The notes beneath the pieces are model-generated. The model was not told the DNA's origin, made no database searches, and saw only the letters and a list, made by a program, of their open reading frames with translations. From Angustibacter luteus (GTDB taxonomy: Bacteria; Actinomycetota; Actinomycetes; Actinomycetales; Angustibacteraceae): a stretch of 64,000 bases of DNA. The translations under genes and the position numbers were made by a program. This document shows positions 23,724 through 31,888 of the stretch, in pieces; the first letter of the stretch is position 1, and the number at the start of each line of letters is the position of its first letter. The stretch covers positions 542,447 through 606,446 of the forward strand of contig NZ_BAABFP010000005.1 of the NCBI RefSeq assembly GCF_039541115.1. Reading direction: 5' to 3'.

Positions 23724-25241
23724 ATGAAGCTGACGCGCACCAAGTCCGTCGAGCAGTCGATCAAGGAGACGGACGAGCCGGAGCACAAGCTCAAGAAGAG
23801 CCTGTCCGCCTGGGACCTGACGGTCTTCGGCGTCGGCGTGATCATCGGCACGGGCATCTTCGTGCTGACCGGCAAGCAGGCCGCGTTGAACGCCGGCCCG
23901 GCCGTGGTCATCTCGTTCATCCTCGCCGCGATCGCCTGTGGCCTCGCGGCCATGTGCTACGCCGAGTTCGCGTCGACGGTCCCGGTAGCCGGAAGCGCCT
24001 ACACGTTCTCCTACGCGACGCTCGGTGAGCTGGTCGCCTGGATCATCGGCTGGGACCTGGTGCTGGAGCTCGGTCTGGGCGCGGCCGTGGTGGCCCGTGG
24101 TTGGTCCGCGTACCTGCAGAACCTGTTCGACCTGCCGACCTGGCTGGCCGGCGACGACGCCATCCCCGACTTCGGCGCGATCTTCATCGTCGCCGTGCTG
24201 GCGGTCGTGGCGGTCGTCGGGACCAAGCTGTCCGGGCGGGTCACCGGCGTGCTGGTGGTCATCAAGATCGCGGTGGTGCTGCTGGTCATCGTGGTCGGCG
24301 CCTTCTACATCAAGACCGCGAACTACCACCCGTTCATCCCCCCGTCGAAGCCGAAGTCCGAGGAGGTCAGCGGGCTCACCCAGCCGTTGATCCAGGCGCT
24401 GTTCGGGCTGGAGCCGACGTCCTTCGGCATCTTCGGTGTGGTCGCGGCGGCGTCCGTGGTCTTCTTCGCGTACATCGGCTTCGACATCGTCGCGACGGCT
24501 GCCGAGGAGACGCGGAACCCCAAGCGCGACATGCCGCGCGGCATCATCGGCTCGCTGGTCATCTGCACCGTGCTGTACGTGCTCGTCAGCCTGGTGATCA
24601 CCGGCATGGTCAAGTACGACCAGCTGGACTCGGCGGCACCACTCGCCGAGGCGTTCAAGCTCAACGGCGTCACGTGGGCCTCCAAGCTCATCTCGCTGGG
24701 GGCGGTCTGCGGCATCACCACCGTGATCCTGGTCCTGATGCTCGGCCAGAGCCGCGTGCTGTTCGCGATGTCCCGCGACGGGCTGCTGCCGCGCAAGCTG
24801 GCCAAGGTGCACCCGACGTTCGGCACGCCGTACGTGATCACGATCATCACGGCCGCGTGCATCGCCGCCCTGGCCGCCTTCGTGGACCTGGAGAAGCTGT
24901 CCGAGATGGTCAGCATCGGGACGCTGTTCGCGTTCGTGGTGGTCTCGGCCGGCGTGATCATCCTGCGCCGCACCAGGCCCGACCTCGAGCGGTCGTTCAA
25001 GACGCCGGGCGTGCCGTGGCTGCCGGTCCTGGCGATCCTGGCCTGCGTGTGGCTGATGCTCAACCTGCCGGTCGAGACGTGGCTGCGGTTCATCGTCTGG
25101 ATGGTCATCGGCTTCGTCATCTACTTCGTCTACGGCGCCTCGCACAGCCGGGTGGGCATGCGTGCGGCGAGCGGCGAGGGTGAGGCGACGGCCGAGAGCG
25201 CCGCGGCCGACCGACGGAAGTCCGTGGGAGACAACGACTGA
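23724..25241 (+). CDS. APC-family cationic amino acid permease
   Basis: A 505-residue membrane transporter of the amino acid-polyamine-organocation superfamily with about 12 helices. The first helix contains VFGVGVIIGTGIFVLTGKQA, the conserved substrate-binding GxGIF motif; FFAYIGFDIVATAAEETRNPKRDMPRGI is the helix 6 to loop motif typical of YhdG/CAT-type amino-acid transporters. Polar N- and C-terminal tails are cytoplasmic. The ATG has AGGAGG five bases upstream, a strong site. Specific amino acid not inferable (cationic by family). It ends at a convergent hairpin shared with the M20 peptidase. Confidence 0.93.
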   Translation: MKLTRTKSVEQSIKETDEPEHKLKKSLSAWDLTVFGVGVIIGTGIFVLTGKQAALNAGPAVVISFILAAIACGLAAMCYAEFASTVPVAGSAYTFSYATLGELVAWIIGWDLVLELGLGAAVVARGWSAYLQNLFDLPTWLAGDDAIPDFGAIFIVAVLAVVAVVGTKLSGRVTGVLVVIKIAVVLLVIVVGAFYIKTANYHPFIPPSKPKSEEVSGLTQPLIQALFGLEPTSFGIFGVVAAASVVFFAYIGFDIVATAAEETRNPKRDMPRGIIGSLVICTVLYVLVSLVITGMVKYDQLDSAAPLAEAFKLNGVTWASKLISLGAVCGITTVILVLMLGQSRVLFAMSRDGLLPRKLAKVHPTFGTPYVITIITAACIAALAAFVDLEKLSEMVSIGTLFAFVVVSAGVIILRRTRPDLERSFKTPGVPWLPVLAILACVWLMLNLPVETWLRFIVWMVIGFVIYFVYGASHSRVGMRAASGEGEATAESAAADRRKSVGDND

Positions 25242-25247
25242 CGAGCG

Positions 25248-25288
25248 CCTCGACCGGCTGTCAGCAGGTGCGCAGCAGCCGGTCGAGG
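25248..25288. terminator. Convergent-gene hairpin, permease / M20 peptidase
   Basis: A perfect 13-base inverted repeat (cctcgaccggctg / cagccggtcgagg) with a 15-base loop. The right arm encodes the last residues of the M20 peptidase (around RLLRTC), so it is conserved by both uses. Confidence 0.7.
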
Positions 25289-26622
25289 ACGCGGGTGCCG
25301 AAGGTCAGGGCTTGGAGCGGTACCCGCTCGTCGACCCCGTGGAACATGGCGGGGAAGTCCAGGTCAGCGGGCAGCTGCAGCGGCGCGAAGCCGAAGCCCC
25401 GGATGCCGATGGTGCCCAGTGCCTTGTTGTCCGTACCGCCGGACAGGCAGTAGGGCAGCACCGGCGCGCCGGGATCCTCGGCCTGCAGCGCGGCGACCAT
25501 GCGGTCCACCAGGCGCCCGTCGAACGTGGTGTCCAAGGCATTGTCGCGGTGGTGGACGTGGACGTCGACGTGCTCCCCCGCCAGCTCGCGGACCGTGGCC
25601 AGCAGGGACTCCTCGTGCCCGGGCAGGAACCGGCAGTCCACGAAGGCCTCGGCGGTCTGCGGGATCACGTTGTGCTTGTAGCCGGCCTTGAGCATCGTCG
25701 GGTTCGCGGTGTCCTGGAAGGTGGCGCCCACGAACCGGGCCACCGTGCCGAGGCTGGCCAGCAGCTCCGACGGGTCGTTGGGGTCGAGCTCGACTCCGGT
25801 GATCTCGGTCACGCCGTCCAGGAACTCGCGCACCGTCGGGGTGATCTCGATCGGCCAGTCGTGCGCGCCGATCCGGGCGACGGCCGCGCCCAACCGGGTC
25901 ACCGCGTTGTCGGTGGCGATCTGCGAGCCGTGCCCGGCCCGACCCTGCGCCACCAGCCGCAGCCAGGTGATGCCCTTCTCCGCCGTCTGCAGCAGGTAGA
26001 GCCGCACCGGGTCGCCGTTCCTGCCGTCGACCGTCACCGAGTAGCCCCCGACCTCGCTGATCGCCTCGGTGACGCCCTCCAGCAGGTCGCGACGGTGCTC
26101 GACCAGCCAGTGGCTGCCGAGGACGCCACCCGCCTCCTCGTCGGCGAAGAAGGCGAACACCAGGTCGCGTGGGGGCTTGCGGCCGGTCCGGGCCAGGTCC
26201 CGCAGGACCGCGAGCATCATCGCGTCCATGTCCTTCATGTCCACCGCGCCACGGCCCCACAGGCAGCCGCCCTGCTCCTCCCCGGCGAACGGGTCGACCT
26301 GCCAGTCGTCCGCGTCGGCGGGGACGACGTCCAGGTGGCCGTGGACCATCAGCGCGCCACGGTCCCGGGTGCCCGCTGCCTCGCCCTCGACCCGGACGAC
26401 GACCGTGGAGCGGCCGGGCTCGCTCTCGACCAGCTCCGGGTCGAGTCCGACGTCGGTCAGCAGGCCCATCACGTGCTCGGCCGCGGCCCGCTCCCCCGGC
26501 CCCGACCCGTCTCCGTAGTTGCTGGTGTCGATGCGCAGCAGGTCGCGGCACAGGTCCGCGACCTCGGCGACGGCCTGGTCGCTGGGGTCCTGCGCGGCGG
26601 GGGTCTGCGAGGTCTCGGTCAC
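25261..26622 (-). CDS. M20-family metallopeptidase
   Basis: A 453-residue zinc-dependent amidohydrolase/peptidase of family M20 (ArgE/DapE/carboxypeptidase group). Catalytic features: MVHGHLDVVP (metal His and Asp), WGRGAVDMKDM (bridging Asp), FFADEEAGG (catalytic Glu and metal Glu) and the late CLSGGTDNKALG region. A dimerisation lid is inserted in the middle (about 190-310). GTG start at 26622. Many actinomycete members are annotated as dipeptidases. Function in peptide or amino-acid turnover is likely, and the convergent amino-acid permease may be fortuitous. Confidence 0.93.
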   Translation of the reverse strand: MTETSQTPAAQDPSDQAVAEVADLCRDLLRIDTSNYGDGSGPGERAAAEHVMGLLTDVGLDPELVESEPGRSTVVVRVEGEAAGTRDRGALMVHGHLDVVPADADDWQVDPFAGEEQGGCLWGRGAVDMKDMDAMMLAVLRDLARTGRKPPRDLVFAFFADEEAGGVLGSHWLVEHRRDLLEGVTEAISEVGGYSVTVDGRNGDPVRLYLLQTAEKGITWLRLVAQGRAGHGSQIATDNAVTRLGAAVARIGAHDWPIEITPTVREFLDGVTEITGVELDPNDPSELLASLGTVARFVGATFQDTANPTMLKAGYKHNVIPQTAEAFVDCRFLPGHEESLLATVRELAGEHVDVHVHHRDNALDTTFDGRLVDRMVAALQAEDPGAPVLPYCLSGGTDNKALGTIGIRGFGFAPLQLPADLDFPAMFHGVDERVPLQALTFGTRVLDRLLRTC

Positions 26623-26700
26623 GCCGCCACCGTAGTCCGGACGGGGTGGCTGGTGGTCGGGCGAGGGGTCGCTGCGTGTTAGTCTCTACGTCGCATCGCT

Positions 26701-26717
26701 GGGCCCCGACGGGGCCC
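26701..26717. promoter_or_regulatory. Short GC hairpin ahead of tRNA-Leu
   Basis: A perfect seven-base inverted repeat gggcccc-gac-ggggccc lies 13 bases upstream of the tRNA. It is probably in the leader of the tRNA precursor; a possible -10 element (tagtct, about 26680) lies ahead. It might alternatively be a weak terminator. Confidence 0.35.
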
Positions 26718-26730
26718 GGTGATCCACCTC

Positions 26731-26813
26731 GTCCGGGTGGCGGAATGGCAGACGCGCTAGCTTGAGGTGCTAGTGCCCTTAGGGGCGTGGGGGTTCAAGT
26801 CCCCCTCCGGACA
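26731..26813 (+). tRNA. tRNA-Leu (anticodon GAG)
   Basis: An 83-nucleotide type II tRNA. The acceptor arm gtccggg pairs with tccggac; the anticodon stem ctagc/gctag encloses the loop ttgaggt, with T33 and anticodon GAG (reads CUC and CUU); a long variable arm (cccttaggg) and a T-arm ggggg-ttcaagt-ccccc follow, and the discriminator base is A as expected for Leu. The 3' CCA is not encoded (the next bases are ccc). In a GC-rich genome CUC is a major Leu codon, so this is a heavily used isoacceptor. Confidence 0.96.
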
Positions 26814-26841
26814 CCCATCGAACGGCAGTACGATCCGGCGC

Positions 26842-27531
26842 ATGAGCGCACCTGTGGCGACCGTCCAGGATGTGATCGTGCGACTCCAGGGCATCGACCA
26901 CGACCTGCCTGCCCGGGACGGCGCGGCGGTGTTCAACCACATGTACCTGACGGTGACCGAGCAGGTGGCCGAGGGCCTCGCCGGCGCGCCGGTCTTTCGG
27001 GACCCGGCGTTCATGGCCCAGCTCGACGTCACGTTCGCGTCCCTGTGGCTCGCGGCGTACGACGCGCCCGCGGACGCCGTGCCGAAGGCGTGGGCGCCGC
27101 TGTTCGAGCGGCGACACGACGACGCGGTGCTGGCCATCCAGTTCGCCCTCGCCGGGATGAACGCGCACATCGCCCACGACCTGCCCGTCGCCCTCGTCGC
27201 CACCTGCCGCCGGCTGGACAGGTCGCCGGACGACGCCGACGTGCACGCGGACTACGAGAAGGTCAACGAGCTGCTCGCCGCCTGCGAGTCCGAGATCCGC
27301 CGGTCCTTCCTCACCGAGGTCGGGCAGGCGCTGGACCACCGCCTCGGCCCCGTCGTGCACCTCATCGACTCGTGGAACATCGACAAGGCCCGTGACGTGG
27401 CCTGGGTCAACGCCCTCGCCATGTGGGAGATGCGTCGAGTGGGGTCGCTGGCCCGGCGCTACGTCGCGGCGCTGGCTGGCACCGTGGGCATGGCGTCACG
27501 GTGCCTGCTGACGCCGGTCGACCGGATCTGA
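26842..27531 (+). CDS. DUF5995-family protein
   Basis: A 229-residue, largely helical protein. The segments DGAAVFNHMYLTVTEQVAEGL, WAPLFERRHDDAVLAIQFALAGMNAHIAHDLPVALVATC and LIDSWNIDKARDVAWVNAL mark the DUF5995 family. The conserved His/Asn/Asp pattern (GMNAHIAHDLP) looks like a possible metal or ligand site, but no activity is known to me. It begins about 28 bases after the tRNA gene and may be on the same transcript. No signal peptide. Its 3' end almost abuts the convergent acyl-CoA dehydrogenase gene. Confidence 0.85.
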   Translation: MSAPVATVQDVIVRLQGIDHDLPARDGAAVFNHMYLTVTEQVAEGLAGAPVFRDPAFMAQLDVTFASLWLAAYDAPADAVPKAWAPLFERRHDDAVLAIQFALAGMNAHIAHDLPVALVATCRRLDRSPDDADVHADYEKVNELLAACESEIRRSFLTEVGQALDHRLGPVVHLIDSWNIDKARDVAWVNALAMWEMRRVGSLARRYVAALAGTVGMASRCLLTPVDRI

Positions 27532-27536
27532 ACGGC

Positions 27537-28742
27537 CTACGTGAAGGCGGACAGTCCCGTCGCCTCGCGCCCCAGGATCAGCGCCTGCATCGAGTCGGTC
27601 CCTTCGTAGGTGTAGACGACCTCCATGTCCGTCATGTGCCGGGCGACGTGGTAGTCGAGCAGCACTCCGTTGCCGCCCAGCACGTCCCGGGCGTCGAAGG
27701 TCACCTGCCGGGCCATCCGGGCCGACGTGAGCTTCGCCATCGACGCCATCGCAGCGGTCAGCCGGTCCCGGTCCTGCAGCTCGGCCATCCGGAAGCACAG
27801 CAGCTGCAGGTGCGTCACCGCGGTGAGCATCTCGGCCAGCTTCATCTGGACGAGCTGGAAGCTGCCGATCGGCTGGCCGAACTGCTCCCGCTCCTGCGCG
27901 TACGTCAGGGCGATCTCGTAGCAGGCGATGGCGTGGCCGAGGCACTCCCAGGCCACTCCCCCGCGCGTCGCCGTCAGGACGCGGTTGACGTCGTCGAACG
28001 AGCTGGCCCCGGCCAGCCGGTTCTCATCCGGTACCCGCACGCCGTCCAGCCGGACGTCGGGCTGCCAGACCGCACGTTTGCCGATCTTGCCGGTGATGAG
28101 CTCCGTCGAGTAGCCCGGCGGGTCCTCGCCGTCCGTCCGCTCGACGACGAAGCCCTTGACCTCGCCGTCGGCCTCGTCCCTCGCCCATACGATCACCAGG
28201 TCTGCGAACGAGGCGTTCCCGATCCATCGCTTGCGTCCGTCGATGACCCAGTAGTCGCCCTCCCGCCGGGCGGTGGTGCCCAAGGCCACTGAATCCGATC
28301 CGTGGTCCGGCTCGGTCAGGCCGAACGCGCCGACGAGCTCGAGCCGGGCCATGTCGGGTAGCCACCGTTGCCGCTGCTCCTCACTGCCCAGCAGGTGGAT
28401 CGACCCCATCGCGAGCCCGGAGTGCACCCCGGCGAACGTGTTCAGGCTCCCGTCACCGCGGGACAGCTCGAGACTGACCAGGCCCGCGGCGAGCCGGCTG
28501 AGCCCCGGGCAGCCGTAGCCCTCGATGGACAGCCCCGACACGTTGAGCGCCGCCAGCCCCTGGACCAGCTCGAAGGGGAACTCCGCCCGCTCCCAGTAGC
28601 CGTTGATGACCGGCAGCACCGCGTCGTCGACGTACGCCCGGACGCGGTCGCGCACCGCGCGGTCGTCGGCGGTCAGCCGCTCGTCCAGCAGGTAGAGGTC
28701 GGTGTCCAGGGCGGTCGTCAGGCCGGGCGTCAGGTCGCTCAC
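27537..28742 (-). CDS. Acyl-CoA dehydrogenase, glutaryl-CoA dehydrogenase-like
   Basis: A 401-residue FAD-dependent dehydrogenase. FAD-binding signatures are GAFGLTEPDHGSDSVAL and WIGNASFADL; the C-terminal helical region ends with VVYTYEGTDSMQALILGREATGLSAF, where the Glu in YEGT is the catalytic base of the glutaryl-CoA/isovaleryl-type group. The closest recognisable relatives are glutaryl-CoA dehydrogenases, which oxidise and decarboxylate glutaryl-CoA in lysine/aromatic degradation; specificity cannot be fixed. Divergent from the small membrane-protein gene at 28864, with a perfect palindrome in between. Confidence 0.9.
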   Translation of the reverse strand: MSDLTPGLTTALDTDLYLLDERLTADDRAVRDRVRAYVDDAVLPVINGYWERAEFPFELVQGLAALNVSGLSIEGYGCPGLSRLAAGLVSLELSRGDGSLNTFAGVHSGLAMGSIHLLGSEEQRQRWLPDMARLELVGAFGLTEPDHGSDSVALGTTARREGDYWVIDGRKRWIGNASFADLVIVWARDEADGEVKGFVVERTDGEDPPGYSTELITGKIGKRAVWQPDVRLDGVRVPDENRLAGASSFDDVNRVLTATRGGVAWECLGHAIACYEIALTYAQEREQFGQPIGSFQLVQMKLAEMLTAVTHLQLLCFRMAELQDRDRLTAAMASMAKLTSARMARQVTFDARDVLGGNGVLLDYHVARHMTDMEVVYTYEGTDSMQALILGREATGLSAFT

Positions 28743-28778
28743 CCGGCGATTGTCGTCCGCAGCGAGTGAACCCGCACT

Positions 28779-28797
28779 CTCACCCGCTGCGGGTGAG
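28779..28797. promoter_or_regulatory. 19-base palindrome in divergent promoter region
   Basis: The sequence ctcacccgc-t-gcgggtgag is a perfect palindrome with one central base, immediately preceded by another near-palindrome (gagtg-6-cactc, about 28764-28779). It lies 37 bases upstream of the acyl-CoA dehydrogenase start and about 67 upstream of the PLDc_N/SHOCT gene. Its size and symmetry suit a dimeric regulator such as TetR or GntR; no regulator gene is adjacent. Confidence 0.5.
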
Positions 28798-28863
28798 TCG
28801 TCCGCTGATCTTGCGGGACTAGCGTTCGGCGCAGGACGACCGACGACAGAGGAGCGGATTCAG

Positions 28864-29277
28864 ATGCCGGCATCCACCATGAACGCGAGCTTCGGCGACG
28901 GGAGCGTCCTTCTCTGGATGCTCGAGTTCTTCCTCTTCATCATCTGGTTCTGGCTGCTCATCACGATCTTCTCGGACCTGTTCCGGGACCACGAGACGTC
29001 GGGTGCGGCCAAGGCGTTCTGGGTGATCTTCGTCGTGATCCTGCCCTACCTCGGTGCCCTGATCTACCTGATCGCCCGCGGTGGCGGGATGGCTGAGCGC
29101 AACGCCAAGCAGGCGGCCGCCATGCAGGCCCAGGTTGATGCGAGGATCCGAGCGGCGGCCGGTTCGGGGTCGGGCGCGAGCTCGGCGGAACAGATCGCGC
29201 AGGCGAAGTCGCTGCTGGACAGCGGCGCCATCTCCCAGGCCGAGTTCGACGCGCTGAAGGCCAAGGCACTGGCCTGA
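28864..29277 (+). CDS. PLDc_N/SHOCT-domain membrane protein
   Basis: A 137-residue protein with two membrane helices in a phospholipase-D-nuclease-N-terminal-like domain (MLEFFLFIIWFWLLITIFSDLF; FWVIFVVILPYLGALIYLIA) and a C-terminal SHOCT domain (QIAQAKSLLDSGAISQAEFDALKAKAL). This pair is common in actinomycetes; SHOCT segments mediate oligomerisation. No catalytic site. The ATG is preceded by a GAGGAG-type site about 9 bases upstream. Monocistronic or leader to the ABC exporter pair that begins 50 bases on. A palindromic sequence upstream may regulate it. Confidence 0.88.
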   Translation: MPASTMNASFGDGSVLLWMLEFFLFIIWFWLLITIFSDLFRDHETSGAAKAFWVIFVVILPYLGALIYLIARGGGMAERNAKQAAAMQAQVDARIRAAAGSGSGASSAEQIAQAKSLLDSGAISQAEFDALKAKALA

Positions 29278-29326
29278 CCCACGTCATCCCGCCGTCGCGG
29301 CGTCGAGAGGCGTAGCGTCGCGACTC

Positions 29327-30262
29327 ATGGACGACGTCGTCGAGACACGGGGTCTGCAGAAGCGTTTCGGGAGCGTGCGCGCACTCGACGGGCTCGACCT
29401 GTCCGTGGCGCGCGGTGAGATCCACGGCTTTCTCGGGCCCAACGGGGCCGGCAAGTCCACGACGATCCGGGTCCTGCTCGGACTGGCCCGCGCGGACGGC
29501 GGCACCGCGCGGGTGTTCGGCCAGGACCCCTGGGCGGACGCCGTGGAGCTGCACCGGCGGATCGCCTACGTCCCCGGGGACGTCAGCCTGTGGCCGAACC
29601 TGTCCGGCGGGGAGATCGTCGACCTGATCAGCCGTCTGCGCGGCGGCACGTCGGACGCGGCCGGGTACGCGGCGCGCCGCCGCAGACTGCTCGAGGTGTT
29701 CGAGCTGGACCCGAGCAAGCGGGGTCGGGCCTACTCCAAGGGCAACCGGCAGAAGGTGGCCCTGGTCGCCGCGTTCGCCACCGAGGCCGAGCTGTACGTC
29801 CTGGACGAGCCGACCAGCGGCCTGGACCCGATCATGGAGACCGTCTTCAACGCCGAGGTGGAGCGCCTGGCAGCAGCGGGCTCCACGGTCCTGCTGTCCA
29901 GCCACATCCTGTCCGAGGTCGAGCGGCTCTGCCATCGGGTGACCATCGTGCGCGCGGGCCGGACCGCCGAGTCGGGCACGCTGGAGTCGTTGCGCCACCT
30001 GACTCGCACCGAGATCTCGTTCGCGGCGAACGGGATCGACCCGGAGTCCCTGGCGGCGATCGACGGCGTCCAGGACGTGACCGCCCTGGGCGGCCGGATC
30101 GCCCTGACGGTGGACAGCGACACGCTCACCACCGTCCTCCCGTCGATCACGGGGCTGGATGTGCGCGGGCTGACGGTCAACCCGCCATCGCTGGAGGAGC
30201 TCTTCCTGCGGCACTACGGCGAGGAGCTCGCCGCCACCGAGCACGCCGAGGGCGACCGTTGA
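29327..30262 (+). CDS. ABC exporter ATPase (DrrA-like)
   Basis: A 311-residue ATP-binding subunit of an ABC-2-type exporter. Walker A GPNGAGKST, an unusual signature region (AYSKGNRQKVALVAAFA, with SKGNRQK rather than the canonical LSGGQ), Walker B LYVLDEPTSGLDP and switch His in LLSSHILSEVE. The ~90-residue C-terminal extension after the core is typical of DrrA/antibiotic exporter ATPases. It overlaps the permease start by four bases (TTGA). Confidence 0.93.
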   Translation: MDDVVETRGLQKRFGSVRALDGLDLSVARGEIHGFLGPNGAGKSTTIRVLLGLARADGGTARVFGQDPWADAVELHRRIAYVPGDVSLWPNLSGGEIVDLISRLRGGTSDAAGYAARRRRLLEVFELDPSKRGRAYSKGNRQKVALVAAFATEAELYVLDEPTSGLDPIMETVFNAEVERLAAAGSTVLLSSHILSEVERLCHRVTIVRAGRTAESGTLESLRHLTRTEISFAANGIDPESLAAIDGVQDVTALGGRIALTVDSDTLTTVLPSITGLDVRGLTVNPPSLEELFLRHYGEELAATEHAEGDR

Positions 30263-31878
30263 CCACGTTCGGTCCTCTGCTGCGGCAACGGGTGCGCCGG
30301 GACCGCTGGCAGCTGGCGCTGTGGGTCGCAGGGACCGGCATCATGGCGGCCTTCTCGACCTCCGCGATCGCCCAGAGCTACGGGGACGACAGGTCTCGGC
30401 GGGCGATCATGCTGCTGGCGACGGAGAACCCGTCGATCCTGATGCTGCGCGGCCTGCCGGCCGGCTACGGCTTCGGCGCCTTCACGTTCTTCGAGATCTA
30501 CGCCTTCCTCGCGCTGCTGGCGGGCCTGATGAGCACCTTCCTCGCCGTGCGGCACACCCGGGCGGAGGAGGAGAGCGGTCGGGCGGACCTGGTGACGGCC
30601 ACGCCCGCGGGGCGGACCGTGCCCTTGGTGGCGACCCTGGCTCATGGACTGCTGGCGAACGTCGTGCTCGGGCTCGTCGTCGCACTGGGATTCCTCAGCG
30701 CTGGCCTGCCGGTCACGGGCTCCTTCGTGGCCGGTGCGGCCGTGGCAGCAGCGGGGCTGGCGTTCCTCGGCCTGGGACTCGTGTGCGCCCAGTTCCTGCG
30801 CACGTCGCGCGGCGCCAACGGCGCGGCGGCCGCGCTCGTCGTCCTCGCGTACCTCCTGCGCGGCCTGGGTGACTCGCTGTCTCGGCCGGGCGCCGACGAG
30901 CTGCACCGCGTGGCCGCGTGGCCGAGCTGGCTGTCGCCCATCGGGTGGGGACAGCAGACCGGCGCCTGGACCGGGAACGCGCTGTGGCCGCTGCTGCTCA
31001 GCCTGTGCTTCACCGGTGCCTGCGGCGCCGGGGTCCTGGTCCTGCAGGAGCGTCGGGACACGGGCGCGAGCCTGCTGCCGTCCCGCCGCGGCCGGGACCG
31101 CGCCCGCCCGGCACTTGGCAGTCCGTCCGCCCTGGCCTGGCGCCTGCAGTGGCCGACCATCCTCGGCTGGTGCGTCGGCGGCGCGGCCACGGGGCTCCTG
31201 GCGGGATCGTTGACCCACCTGGTGGACCAGGTCTCGGATGCGGACGAGAACGTCGTCGACACCTTGCGCTCGATGGTTCCCGGGACGACGCAGACGCTCA
31301 CCCAGCTCCTCATCGCGGCCATGTTCGGCGTGGCTGGGGTACTCGCCGCCGCGTGCGCCGTCCAGGTGGTGCTCCGACTGCGCCAGGAGGAGAGCGCCGG
31401 CACCGCAGAGGTGCTGCTGGCCACGCCCGTGGACCGGACGCGCTGGCTGCTCGACTACGTCGTGCTGGGCGTCGTCGCGGTCGTCCTCGTGATGGCCGCC
31501 ACGGCGGTCGCCGCCGCGCTCGCGCTGCTCGGGTCGGGTGAGGACGTGGCCCGCGTGGGCGACGCCTTCGTCGCCGGCCTGGCCCAGCTGCCCGCCGCCC
31601 TGCTGTACCTCGGCGTCCTGGCGCTGGGGTTCGTGTTCCTGCCCGGCGTGGTGATCGGGCTGGGCTGGGGACTGCTGGCCCTGGGGGTCGCGCTGGGCAC
31701 CTTCGGCGGCATGGTCGGTGCCCCGCAGTGGTTGCGCGACCTGTCCCCCTTCACCCACACGCCGGTCCCCGGGGCGGGGGTGGCCAGCTGGACCGGCGGG
31801 CTGTGGATGCTCGCTCTGGCCGTCGCGGCGACGGCTTTGGCCGCATCCGGCATGCGTCGGCGCCAGCTCCGCCCGTGA
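30259..31878 (+). CDS. ABC-2-type exporter permease, double-length
   Basis: A 539-residue membrane protein with about 12 hydrophobic segments in two halves, typical of the actinomycete 'polyketide antibiotic exporter' permeases. Both halves contain the matching cytoplasmic segments RAEEESGRADLVTATPAGR and RQEESAGTAEVLLATPVDR, showing an internal duplication. The start is a TTG overlapping the ATPase stop (TTGA); no ATG or GTG in this position is available. The exported compound is unknown; no biosynthetic genes lie next to it. Confidence 0.9.
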   Translation: MTTFGPLLRQRVRRDRWQLALWVAGTGIMAAFSTSAIAQSYGDDRSRRAIMLLATENPSILMLRGLPAGYGFGAFTFFEIYAFLALLAGLMSTFLAVRHTRAEEESGRADLVTATPAGRTVPLVATLAHGLLANVVLGLVVALGFLSAGLPVTGSFVAGAAVAAAGLAFLGLGLVCAQFLRTSRGANGAAAALVVLAYLLRGLGDSLSRPGADELHRVAAWPSWLSPIGWGQQTGAWTGNALWPLLLSLCFTGACGAGVLVLQERRDTGASLLPSRRGRDRARPALGSPSALAWRLQWPTILGWCVGGAATGLLAGSLTHLVDQVSDADENVVDTLRSMVPGTTQTLTQLLIAAMFGVAGVLAAACAVQVVLRLRQEESAGTAEVLLATPVDRTRWLLDYVVLGVVAVVLVMAATAVAAALALLGSGEDVARVGDAFVAGLAQLPAALLYLGVLALGFVFLPGVVIGLGWGLLALGVALGTFGGMVGAPQWLRDLSPFTHTPVPGAGVASWTGGLWMLALAVAATALAASGMRRRQLRP

Positions 31879-31888
31879 TCGCGCGTCG

